Of a stretch of 64,000 nucleotides of DNA, positions 51,892 to 60,188 are shown one piece after another. Below the pieces are notes generated by a model, which saw nothing but the letters and a program-made list of their open reading frames with translations, was not told the origin of the DNA and ran no database searches. The stretch's first letter is position 1, and every line of letters begins with the position of its first letter. Source of the stretch: CADEDH01 sp050330635 (GTDB lineage: Bacteria > Actinomycetota > Acidimicrobiia > Acidimicrobiales > SZUA-35); the NCBI GenBank assembly GCA_050330635.1, contig JBHJNQ010000001.1:1-64000 (forward strand). The letters are read 5' to 3'. The position numbers and the translations under genes were made by a program.

Positions 51892-53112
51892 CTACGTCGC
51901 CGGCGCCACCCCCGCTCCCACCGGGCGGGCCACCACCGTCGGGGTGGGGAGGCGGAGGGCCAGCAGGAAGGCCAGCCCATTGAGGCCGGCGGCGATGGCG
52001 AAGGCCGCCCGGTAGCTCTGGGTCTGGTCGAAGATGAGCGCCGCCACGTACGGTCCGATCGCCGCCATCACCCCGGCCAGGGCGAACATCCGCCCCACGA
52101 TGGTCCCGGCGTGGACCCGCCCAAAGTAGTCGCCGACCAGGGCCGGGAACACCGCCACCGCCCCCCCGTAGCCGAAGCCGAAGGCGAAGCCCGACACGTA
52201 CAGGACGCCGACCCCGTTGGCCATCGCCCAACCGGTGAAGGCCGCCACCTGCAGGGCCAGGGCCCCGATCACGGCCCGCCGCCGGTCGATCCGATCCGAC
52301 ACCGAGCCGACCAGGAGCCGCCCCACCATGCCGCCCACCCCGATCGAGCTGACGACGGTGGCGGCGGCCAACGACGACACCCCGAGCTCGACGGCGTGGG
52401 ACGACCCGTGGACGAAGGGCACGAAGACCACCACGAAGGTCAGGGAGTACATGGCCCACAGGTACCAGTAGGTGGGGGTGCGCTGGGCCTCGGCCGCGGT
52501 CAGGGCGTCGGCGTCGAGGGTGGCCGTGTCGGCGGCCGCCTCGAGGTCGCCGTCGGGATGGAGGCCGACGCTCTCCGGGTCGCGCACGAGGACGGCGGCG
52601 GCCCCGAGGAGGAGGACGACGCCGACCGAGGCCATCACCGTGACCGCCGTCCGCCACCCGTGGACCGCTACGAGGGCGGCGGCGATCGGCGGGGCCACGA
52701 TGTTGCCGGCGGAGCCGCCCGTGGTGACGAGGGCGCTGGCGATGCCCCGGCGACGGATGAACCACCGCACCGCGGTGGCGTTCACCGGCACCCACGAGCA
52801 GCTCATGCCGATCGGCGCCACCACGGCCAGGCCCAGGGCCACCACCCACAGGGAGGGGGCGGCGGCCCACAGGAGGTAGCCGGCGAACAGCACGATCGAC
52901 CCGGCGGCCACCGTCCGCCGCGGCCCGAACCGGTCGGTGGCCCACCCCGACACGGCCGACAGCAGGCTGTAGGTACCGATGTAGATGGCGAAGATCAGGG
53001 ACAGACTGGTCTGCGACCATCCCTCCTCGGCCGTGGCGGCCTGGCGGAACTCGCCGAAGCTGAACTGCATCCCGTACACGACGAACAGCACCGTGAAGCC
53101 GGCGCCGACCAT
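51892..53112 (-). CDS. MFS transporter, monocarboxylate/oxalate-formate-like
   Basis: A 406-residue, 12-helix carrier: VLFVVYGMQFSFGEFRQAA, then YSLLSAVSGWATDRFGPRR, CSWVPVNATAVRWFIRRRG and, in the second half, GRLLVGSVSDRIDRRRAV and GFGYGGAVAVFPALVGDYFG. The RRRG-x-AxAxxxxG pattern in helix 4-5 is typical of the MCT/OFA branch, which moves monocarboxylates. The in-frame codons before ATG 53112 (RLFRGWI) look like the usual start of this family, so the true start may be a non-standard codon a little upstream. Confidence 0.8.
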   Translation of the reverse strand: MVGAGFTVLFVVYGMQFSFGEFRQAATAEEGWSQTSLSLIFAIYIGTYSLLSAVSGWATDRFGPRRTVAAGSIVLFAGYLLWAAAPSLWVVALGLAVVAPIGMSCSWVPVNATAVRWFIRRRGIASALVTTGGSAGNIVAPPIAAALVAVHGWRTAVTVMASVGVVLLLGAAAVLVRDPESVGLHPDGDLEAAADTATLDADALTAAEAQRTPTYWYLWAMYSLTFVVVFVPFVHGSSHAVELGVSSLAAATVVSSIGVGGMVGRLLVGSVSDRIDRRRAVIGALALQVAAFTGWAMANGVGVLYVSGFAFGFGYGGAVAVFPALVGDYFGRVHAGTIVGRMFALAGVMAAIGPYVAALIFDQTQSYRAAFAIAAGLNGLAFLLALRLPTPTVVARPVGAGVAPAT

Positions 53113-53295
53113 GATCCAGCCCCGGAAGAGGCGGGGCGCCTGCCGGCCGGCACCGTCGTCGAGCGTGGGGGTGTCGAGCAGGGCCCGACCTTACCTCCGG
53201 GCCCATTTTGCCGTCGAGCCCGTGCCCCGTCCGGGGTTGGCGGAGTGACGGCGGCGATTTCGGCGACGGCTCGACCGCTCGGTAGGGTGCCCCCG

Positions 53296-53952
53296 ATGTC
53301 GACACCGATCCACCGCCGAACCTACGACTGTGAGGCCTTCGACGAGGGTGACGGACGGATGCGGGTCCGGGGTCACCTCAACGACACCAAACCCCTCGGC
53401 CTCGGACTGGCCGACGGCGAACCCCTGGTGATCCACGACATGACGATCGACCTCATCGTCACCGTCCCCGGCTTCGAGATCGTGGCGGTGGAGACCGACA
53501 TGGCGGTCCACCCCTACCGGATCTGCACCGACGTGCTGCCCGACTACCAGCAGCTGGTGGGCCTGTCGATCGCCCGGGGCTACAGCCGCAAGGTCCGCGA
53601 GCTGTTCGGCGGCCCCAACGGCTGCTCCCACCTCGGCGCCCTCCTCCAGGCCCTGGGGCCGGTGGCCATCCAGGCCAGCTGGAGCATGCTGACCCTCCAC
53701 GACGACCCGCTGGCCCGGCTGGGCGACGACGACGTCAGCGCCGAGGAACGGGAGCGACGGGCCCGCATGAACGCCAACACCTGTCACGTGTGGGCCGACG
53801 GCGGGGCCCAGATGGCCATGGTCGACCAGGGCCGGTCGCCGCTGCGCCCCCGGTGGGAACGGGCCCGTCTCCGCCAGCTGGGGGCCGACCTCGACGACCT
53901 CGACGACCTCGACGACCTCGACGACCTCGACGACCTCGACGAGGCGGGATAG
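53296..53952 (+). CDS. DUF2889-family protein with Asp-Leu-Asp repeat tail
   Basis: A 218-residue protein matching DUF2889: IHRRTYDCEAFDEGDGRMRV, DMTIDLIVTVPGFEIVAVE, then GGPNGCSHLGALLQAL and ANTCHVWADG. The conserved GCSHL and CHVW cysteines and histidines suggest a metal site; the family's function is unknown. In other actinobacteria it occurs near acyl-CoA metabolism genes. The C-terminus ends in six exact copies of Asp-Leu-Asp. TAGGGT lies 7 nt upstream of the ATG, fitting a leaderless start. Confidence 0.75.
   Translation: MSTPIHRRTYDCEAFDEGDGRMRVRGHLNDTKPLGLGLADGEPLVIHDMTIDLIVTVPGFEIVAVETDMAVHPYRICTDVLPDYQQLVGLSIARGYSRKVRELFGGPNGCSHLGALLQALGPVAIQASWSMLTLHDDPLARLGDDDVSAEERERRARMNANTCHVWADGGAQMAMVDQGRSPLRPRWERARLRQLGADLDDLDDLDDLDDLDDLDEAG
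53887..53940 (+). repeat. Six perfect copies of a 9-bp coding tandem repeat
   Basis: GACCTCGAC is repeated six times without a change, encoding (Asp-Leu-Asp)6 at the C-terminus of the DUF2889 protein, 10 nt before its stop. Copy number can change by whole units without shifting the frame. Confidence 0.9.
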
Positions 53953-54036
53953 GTCTGCCGCAAAGCGTCCGCAAAGTGGAGGGGGTCACCATGAGTTGCG
54001 GCCGAGGTACGGCCAGCTTGATTGAGTGAGGTGACC

Positions 54037-54714
54037 GTGAGGGTGGAGCAGATACGAGAAGCAACAACGAGGCCACGCCGATACCGGCGGCGAAGCAGGG
54101 CTGCACTGCTGGCGGTCGTCGCAGCGGCGATGCTGGCCCTGGGATCGATGAGTCCGGTGGGCGCCCATGGGCAGGATCGATCCCAACGAGCTGACGTTCT
54201 CGAACAGGGTGAGGGCGGCACCTACCAGAACAACGGTGCGCGATTGACCCGGGGTCGCGATGGGCTGGAGGTCAGCTGGCGAGTGTCCACTCCGACGCCA
54301 GGGAGCTACGCCTATCCGAGCCCGGACCAGGTACCACCGGGTGCGCCGATCCATCCCCCTATCGAGCCAGGCCACCCGGAGGTGTTCACGCTGTGGGCCT
54401 TCGTCTTCAATTCTCCCGACGCCTGCACCGATCCATGCAACCTCGACGACGTCGGCGACACCCCAGCTGGCGGAGGGATCTACCAGCTCGACGGCGTCAT
54501 TGCGAACTCCCCCAGGATTCGTATGGATGGCAAGATCCGGCTCGGCCAACCCCCGCTCGCCGGCGTCCCGCTCCAGGAGCTGTCCGGGGCGGAGGTGCAC
54601 ATCGCCATGGCTCCCCACGGCAAGGCCAGGAGCGGGAACGAGTTGGGACAACAGTTGAACTCGTCCGTCGGCACACCGGACCATTGGTGGCCGGCGTTCT
54701 TCCTCGGCGTGTGA
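54037..54714 (+). CDS. Exported protein of unknown function
   Basis: A 225-residue secreted protein. An Arg-rich start is followed by a signal peptide (ALLAVVAAAMLALGSMSPVG, cut near AHG). The mature part is beta-rich: DGLEVSWRVSTPTPG, then EVFTLWAFVFNSPDACTDPC, GIYQLDGVIANSP and SGAEVHIAMAPHGKA. The LWxxVFNxPxxC...PC block recurs in a set of exported actinobacterial proteins of unknown role. GTG 54037 is preferred (GAGG 5 nt upstream) over an in-frame TTG at 54022. Codon use is less GC-biased than in the neighbours, as in the regulator that follows 43 bp downstream. Confidence 0.6.
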   Translation: MRVEQIREATTRPRRYRRRSRAALLAVVAAAMLALGSMSPVGAHGQDRSQRADVLEQGEGGTYQNNGARLTRGRDGLEVSWRVSTPTPGSYAYPSPDQVPPGAPIHPPIEPGHPEVFTLWAFVFNSPDACTDPCNLDDVGDTPAGGGIYQLDGVIANSPRIRMDGKIRLGQPPLAGVPLQELSGAEVHIAMAPHGKARSGNELGQQLNSSVGTPDHWWPAFFLGV

Positions 54715-54757
54715 TCGTCGACCCGATTCGTCCTTGCCCGATCGGGCGAGGGTAGGC

Positions 54758-57700
54758 ATGGTTGGCAGGATGACCTTCGCGGTGCTCGGCCCGCTCCTGG
54801 TGACGGCGCAAGGCGTGACGGCGCCGGTGCGATCCGAGTTCCAGCGCACAGTGTTGGCGATGCTGTTGGCCACGCCGAACCGGGTCGTCTCGATCGATCG
54901 ACTAGTCGACGTGCTGTGGGGATTCGACGGCTGGGACCAGGGTCAGCGACGGCTCTGGTTCCACGTCTCGAAACTACGGAACCGGTTGCCGGCGGGTGTC
55001 GAGATCGGACGGGTCAACTCCGGGTATCTCCTGGAGGTCGACGAGACGACCATCGATAGTCATCGATTTGAAGAGGCCGCCGGCCGGGTCAGGGAGCTGG
55101 CCGGCTTCGATGTCACTGAAGCGTCCGTAGCCGCCGATCAGGCCCTGACCCTCTGGCGGGGGCAGGCCTACGAGGATGTCTCTGAGGAGGCGGTCGGACG
55201 CGGCGAACGGGCCCGACTGGAGGAGTTGCGCCTTTCCGTGATGGAGCTCCGCTACGAGTTCCACGTGCATCAGGGGCGCCACGAGTCGGCCATCGCCGAT
55301 CTGGAGAAGCTGATTCGCGATCACCCGTACCGAGAGCGCCTCCACCTCCTTCGGATGACGGCGCTGTGGCACAGCGGCCGCTCGGCCGAAGCGCTCCTGG
55401 CCTTCGACGATGCGGAGCAGATGTTCAGCCGGGTGCCAAGCTCCGGCGCCGCTCAGTCGGGCGAGCTGGCGGCGCTGGCGGGCCGAATCCGGTCAGCGAG
55501 GAGCAGTGGCACAGCGCCCCGTTACCGACCGCCGCGCCACGACATCTACAGCAACACACCGTTCGCCGGCCGCACCGCCGAGCTCGACGCCCTCCGCCCG
55601 CCAGACACCGATGCGTCCCGGGCCCGCCCGGCGATCCGGTTCGTCCGGGGTCAGGCCGGGACCGGTAAGACAGCTCTCCTTGACGAACTCGTCCAGCAGG
55701 CCGAGGCCGAGTTCAGCGACTTGACGGCGGTCAAGGTCGGCGGGCATGCCGACACCGGACCGGGGGAGGCCTACGGTCTGATTCGCCGCCTGCTCCTCGG
55801 GTCGATCGGCGAGCACTGGAACTCGCGTCGGATGGTGACGGCCGAGGGCCAACGGCGTCTCGCCCAACTTGGGCCTGCCCCGGTACCGGTCACGAGGGCC
55901 CTCCGATCGCTGGAAGAGGCCGGCGGCAGCGCCGGAGCAACCGACGATCGGCTGGCAGGAAGCGTCCATGCCATCGTCGATCGGGGACCGACCCTGCTGG
56001 TCGTCGACGACCTCCAGTGGGTCGACCGCCCGTCGCTCCGGGTGCTGCGCCGTCTGGTCGAGGATGGACCACCCCGGTTGACCCTCGTCGCAGCCTACCG
56101 ACCGGAGGAGATCGACCGCCGCTCGACTCTCGTCGACCAGCTCGACGATCTCCAGACGATTTCGTCGACGGTCATCGTCGACCTCGACGACGTCCCTCAC
56201 CACGAGCAGCGCGCCTTCGTCGATTGCCTGATCGACAGGGAAGCGAACGAGCTCGGCGCCGACTTCAGAGCGATGTTGACCGAACGCTGCGGGGGCAACG
56301 CCCTGTACGCCATCGAGCTGCTAGACGAGTTCGTTCGCGACCGGTCGCTAGTTCGGTCTCGGGGTCGATGGCAGGTGACCACGGGGCTCGACTGGGACAG
56401 GTGGCCCACCCGGCTACAGGCTGTTCTTGCCGCTCGCTTCAGGCGCCTCGATCCGGAGACCATCCGTCTCCTACGCGCCGCGAGCGTCGAAGGTGAGGAG
56501 TTCAGCGAGTTCGTCCTTGCCGAGGTCGCCGGCACAGAGCCCGACCAGGTCGCCCAGCTGCTCGCCGGCGAGCTGACCGATGCGCGCATCGTTTCACCGT
56601 CACACGACCAGCACGCGCCCGACCCGCTGGTTCGACGGTACCGGTTCCGACATGCGCTCGTTCGGCGCTACTTCTATGACGACATCGGCGAGCGAGACCG
56701 GATCGATCTGCACCGTAAGGTTGCCGATGCTCTCGTGAAGCTGTGGTCGGGTCCTCGACGGGACGAGGGCGCAGTCGAGATCGCGCGCCACTACGGGTTG
56801 GGCCGAGCGGCCGGACCGTCCATAACGTACTGGAGCCGAGCCTGTTCCAACGCCATGCGGCTCTCGGCCAACGACCTCGCGACCGAGCACGCCGAGCGGG
56901 CACTGGCCCTGCTCCCTGACCTGCCGGATCGCGGTCGACGCCGGATCACCCAGGCCGAGCTCCTGCTTCAGCTGGGGGCGGCCCAAGGCGTGGCCCTCGG
57001 TTTCAGTTCGACGGAGACCTTGGCCAGCTACGAACGAGCAACGGCCCTCCTGGACGACACCTCCTCGGTCCGCCAGCAGATGGCAGCAGTCTTTGGCCTG
57101 TGGGTCTCCACCTGTACCAGGGCCGAGTTCCAGCGATCCGGTCCACTGGTGGACCGGATGGTGATCATGGCGGATGAGATCGACGAGGACCTCCCACGTG
57201 TGACGGCACTCCATGCCTGCTGGACTGAGGCGCTCTTTCGAGGTCAGCTCGGACGATGCATCGAGGCTGCCGAACGAGGCCGGACGATGTACCGGCTCGA
57301 CGATCATCCGCCGTCGCTGCTCTACGGCAATCATGATCCGGCCGTGTGCTCCCTCAGCCTCGGCGGGCTGGCCCTCGCCCTGAGAGGCGAGACCGAACGA
57401 GCCGACCGGTGGCTCAAAGAGGGCGAACTACTGGCCGAGGTTGTCGACCACCGAGCGTCACAGGCGCAGGCAATCGCACTCACGGCTTGGGCTGCACACA
57501 TCCGTGGGGACCGACCGTCGGCCCGTGAGACCGCCGACCGGGCGCTCGCCCCGTCACAGGTCACCGCCCCGATCTGGCAGGGCGTGGCCCGGGCCATGCG
57601 CGCCTGGTCCTCGCTCACGACTGCGCTCGATCCCGACGAGGACTCGGCAGCTCTATCGTCGCTGCGACGCGAGCTGCAGGTGCAGACGGCGAACGGGAAC

Positions 57701-58072
57701 CACGCGTGGACCCCGATGTATGCCTCGGTATTGGCTGAGGCACTGATCGAGCGCGGGCAGGTGGACGAGGCCGGGGAGGTCCTGGCCGGCCAGGAGACGA
57801 CCAATGCAGGCGGCTTCTACCGATCAGAGCTGCTCAGACTACGGGGCGAACTGGCCGCGGAGCAGGGGTCGCTCGACGCGACATCGCTGTTCGAGGCGGC
57901 TCGGGCCGAGGCGGCAACAGCGGGAGCCCTCCTGCTCGAGCTACGAGCTGCGATATCCCACTACACGGCCGACGCCGAGGCTCGTCCGACCCTCGCCGAG
58001 ATGGTGGGGCGGCTCCCCCCGGGCCATCGGTCGAGCTACCTCGAGGACGCCCGGCGCCTGCTCGGATGGTAG
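54758..58072 (+). CDS. Large BTAD/SARP-type regulator with AAA-ATPase and TPR-like repeats
   Basis: A 1104-residue signalling ATPase. The first 90 residues are an OmpR-like winged helix (FAVLGPLLVTAQG, then VSIDRLVDVLWGFDGWDQGQ and NSGYLLEVDETTIDSHRF). Residues 95-245 are a bacterial transcriptional activator (BTAD) domain. An ATPase follows with a Walker A near residue 297 (GQAGTGKTALLDEL) and a Walker B near 413 (LLVVDDLQWVDRPSLRVL). The last 400 residues are helical TPR-like repeats. No LuxR-type helix-turn-helix is seen at the end. ATG 54758 has GAGGG 5 nt upstream. The exported protein gene before it is a likely target or partner. Confidence 0.8.
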   Translation: MVGRMTFAVLGPLLVTAQGVTAPVRSEFQRTVLAMLLATPNRVVSIDRLVDVLWGFDGWDQGQRRLWFHVSKLRNRLPAGVEIGRVNSGYLLEVDETTIDSHRFEEAAGRVRELAGFDVTEASVAADQALTLWRGQAYEDVSEEAVGRGERARLEELRLSVMELRYEFHVHQGRHESAIADLEKLIRDHPYRERLHLLRMTALWHSGRSAEALLAFDDAEQMFSRVPSSGAAQSGELAALAGRIRSARSSGTAPRYRPPRHDIYSNTPFAGRTAELDALRPPDTDASRARPAIRFVRGQAGTGKTALLDELVQQAEAEFSDLTAVKVGGHADTGPGEAYGLIRRLLLGSIGEHWNSRRMVTAEGQRRLAQLGPAPVPVTRALRSLEEAGGSAGATDDRLAGSVHAIVDRGPTLLVVDDLQWVDRPSLRVLRRLVEDGPPRLTLVAAYRPEEIDRRSTLVDQLDDLQTISSTVIVDLDDVPHHEQRAFVDCLIDREANELGADFRAMLTERCGGNALYAIELLDEFVRDRSLVRSRGRWQVTTGLDWDRWPTRLQAVLAARFRRLDPETIRLLRAASVEGEEFSEFVLAEVAGTEPDQVAQLLAGELTDARIVSPSHDQHAPDPLVRRYRFRHALVRRYFYDDIGERDRIDLHRKVADALVKLWSGPRRDEGAVEIARHYGLGRAAGPSITYWSRACSNAMRLSANDLATEHAERALALLPDLPDRGRRRITQAELLLQLGAAQGVALGFSSTETLASYERATALLDDTSSVRQQMAAVFGLWVSTCTRAEFQRSGPLVDRMVIMADEIDEDLPRVTALHACWTEALFRGQLGRCIEAAERGRTMYRLDDHPPSLLYGNHDPAVCSLSLGGLALALRGETERADRWLKEGELLAEVVDHRASQAQAIALTAWAAHIRGDRPSARETADRALAPSQVTAPIWQGVARAMRAWSSLTTALDPDEDSAALSSLRRELQVQTANGNHAWTPMYASVLAEALIERGQVDEAGEVLAGQETTNAGGFYRSELLRLRGELAAEQGSLDATSLFEAARAEAATAGALLLELRAAISHYTADAEARPTLAEMVGRLPPGHRSSYLEDARRLLGW

Positions 58073-58122
58073 CGATACCCTGGCTACCGTCGTAGCGTTG
58101 CCGGATCGCATCCCGACGCGCC

Positions 58123-59508
58123 ATGGCGCTTGCCGTGGCGGCGACGGCCATGCTGCTGGCCGCGTTCGTCGGTACCGCCACCAACATCGCCGTGCCCATC
58201 CTCGAGGAGGATTTTCCCGGCGCCGGCCTCACCACCGTGTCGTGGGTCGTCTCGGCCTTCAACGTGGCACAGGTGACGTTCATGCTGATCGGCGGTCGTC
58301 TGGCCGACCGGGTCGGCCGCCGCCGGATCTTCCTCCTCGGCCTGGGCGTGTTCGGTCTGGGCGCGGCGGCGTCGGGCGTGGCCCCCACGATCGGGATCGT
58401 CATCGCCGCCCGCTTCGTCCAGGCGGTGGGCGTGGCCCTGATGCTGCCGTCGTCGCTGGCCGCCGTCCTGCCCGAGTTCCCACCGGAACGCCATGGCTCG
58501 GTCGTGTCGCTGTGGTCGTCGATGGGCGTCCTCGGAGCGGCCGTGGCCCCCACCGTGGCCGCCGGCCTCCTCCAGGTGGCGTCGTGGCGACTGGTCTTCC
58601 TCAGCGTCCTTCCGGTGGTGATCGTGGCCGCCGTCGTCGGACGCAGCGTCCTGGCTCCGGGTCGACCGGCGGAGGACCCCGCCCCCCTCGACCTCGTCGG
58701 GGCCGCCGCCGGCACCCTGGCCGTCGGCGGGTCGACGTTCGCCGTGGTCCAGGGCCGGGCCTGGGGCCTGACCGACCCCCGCATCGTCGTCGTGGCGGTG
58801 ATGGCGGCGCTGGCCGCCGTCGTGCTCGTCCGCTCCTCCCGGACCCACCCCGAACCCCTCGTCGACCTCGGATTGCTGCGCATCCCGACGTTCACCGTCG
58901 TCACCACCGCCGGGGGTCTGTTGTCGGCGTCGACGTCGGCCACCTGGTTCCTCTACCCGCTGTTCATGATGGAGGTGTGGGGTTATTCCGTGCTCGACGT
59001 GGGCCTGGCCATGACCCCGGGACCGGTCACCCTGGTGATCCTGGCCCCGATCGCCGGCCGACTGGTCGACCGCCACGGCTACCGGGCCTTCCTCATCGCC
59101 GGGGCGGTCCTGGCCACGGCGGGCACGGCATGGATGGCGTGGCGGCTCCGACCCGACGAGACCTACCTACGGGCCTTCCTGCCGGGCACGATCAGCATCG
59201 GCGTCGGCATGGCGTTCATGCTCGGCCCGGCCAACGCCGCCGCCCTCCGCGACGTCCCGGCGTCCCAGCTGGGAGCGGCCAACGCCGCCTACAACATGAC
59301 CCGCATGGCGGGTGCCGCCTTCGGGGTGGCGATGACGGCCGCCATCATCGGCGACACCGCGGCCGGCGACCGGCTCGACGCCTTTCGGGCCAGCTGGATC
59401 GCCGTGTCGTGCGTGATGGCCCTGGCCCCGCTGTTGCTGTGGCGACGCTTCCCCGACGACCGGCCGGGACGGGTCGGCGGTCGGCTCGCTCAGGTCGACA
59501 TCTTGTAG
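58123..59508 (+). CDS. MFS drug:proton antiporter, DHA2 (EmrB/QacA) family
   Basis: A 461-residue, 14-helix efflux pump: TNIAVPILEEDFPGAGLTTV, VSWVVSAFNVAQVTFML, GRLADRVGRRRIFLLGLGVF and RFVQAVGVALMLPSSLA are the DHA2 motifs A to C. The second half has PGPVTLVILAPIAGRLVDRH and QLGAANAAYNMTRMAGAAFG. Drug or metabolite export is likely; the substrate is unknown. A short inverted repeat GGTAGC...GCTACC (58068-58088) sits over the stop of the previous gene. Its 3' end overlaps the response regulator gene by 19 nt on the other strand. Confidence 0.85.
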   Translation: MALAVAATAMLLAAFVGTATNIAVPILEEDFPGAGLTTVSWVVSAFNVAQVTFMLIGGRLADRVGRRRIFLLGLGVFGLGAAASGVAPTIGIVIAARFVQAVGVALMLPSSLAAVLPEFPPERHGSVVSLWSSMGVLGAAVAPTVAAGLLQVASWRLVFLSVLPVVIVAAVVGRSVLAPGRPAEDPAPLDLVGAAAGTLAVGGSTFAVVQGRAWGLTDPRIVVVAVMAALAAVVLVRSSRTHPEPLVDLGLLRIPTFTVVTTAGGLLSASTSATWFLYPLFMMEVWGYSVLDVGLAMTPGPVTLVILAPIAGRLVDRHGYRAFLIAGAVLATAGTAWMAWRLRPDETYLRAFLPGTISIGVGMAFMLGPANAAALRDVPASQLGAANAAYNMTRMAGAAFGVAMTAAIIGDTAAGDRLDAFRASWIAVSCVMALAPLLLWRRFPDDRPGRVGGRLAQVDIL

Positions 59509-60188
59509 CCGAGCCCCCGGATGGTGGTGATCATCGTCGGCGCGGCCGGATCGGGCTCGAGCTTGGTCCGCAGGCGCTTGATGTGCACGTCGAGGGTCTT
59601 GGTGTCACCGACGTAGTCGTAGCCCCACAACCGGTTGATCAGGTCGTCACGGGTCACCACGAAGCCGGCGTGGCGCATGAGCTCCTCCAGCACCTGGAAC
59701 TCCTTCAGCGGAAGGTCGACGAGCTCGCCGTCGAGGCGGACCTCGTGCCGCTGCGGGTCGAGCTCGACCCGTCCGACGGTCACCCGGCCGCCGACCTCCG
59801 CCGGGGCCTGACCGTCGCCCTGCCCGGCCCGTCGCAGGACCGTCCGCATACGGGCCACCAGCTCCCGCAGCCGGTACGGCTTGGTGATGTAGTCGTCGGC
59901 CCCCACCTCGAGGGCGACGACGGCGTCGATCTCCTCCGCCTTGGCCGACACCATGATCACCGGGGTCTCGTCGATCGTGCGGATGTGGCGACACACGTCG
60001 ATGCCGGACAGGCGGGGCAGCATCACGTCGAGGAGCACGAGGTCGGGCCCGACCTGGTGGAACAGCTCGAGCGCCCGCTCCCCGTCGCCGGCGGTGTGGA
60101 CCACGAAGCCCTCGGCCCGCAGCGCCTGTTCGAGGGCGTGACGGAACGACGGTTCGTCGTCGACGACGAGCACCGACAGCTCGCTCAT
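59490..60188 (-). CDS. OmpR/PhoB-family response regulator (RegX3-like)
   Basis: A 232-residue response regulator. The receiver has VLVVDDEPSF, the phosphoacceptor Asp54 in VLLDVMLPRLSG and Lys103 in ITKPYRLREL. The C-terminal winged helix reads LPLKEFQVLEELMRHAGFVV, then LINRLWGYDYVGDTKTLDVH and TIRGLGYKMS. The order downstream of a PhoU-kinase and pstB identifies it as the phosphate-starvation regulator of the RegX3/PhoB type. Its ATG overlaps the kinase stop (ATGA), so the pair is translated together. Confidence 0.9.
   Translation of the reverse strand: MSELSVLVVDDEPSFRHALEQALRAEGFVVHTAGDGERALELFHQVGPDLVLLDVMLPRLSGIDVCRHIRTIDETPVIMVSAKAEEIDAVVALEVGADDYITKPYRLRELVARMRTVLRRAGQGDGQAPAEVGGRVTVGRVELDPQRHEVRLDGELVDLPLKEFQVLEELMRHAGFVVTRDDLINRLWGYDYVGDTKTLDVHIKRLRTKLEPDPAAPTMITTIRGLGYKMST

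Noticed and set aside
53887..53940. Tandem 9-bp repeat as a CRISPR-like array
   Set aside because: Units are contiguous and in coding frame with no spacers; it is a coding repeat. No CRISPR array or cas gene was seen in the window.
58068..58088. GGTAGC...GCTACC hairpin between the BTAD regulator and the MFS pump
   Set aside because: A 6-bp stem over a stop codon, without a U tract, is too weak to call a terminator or operator.
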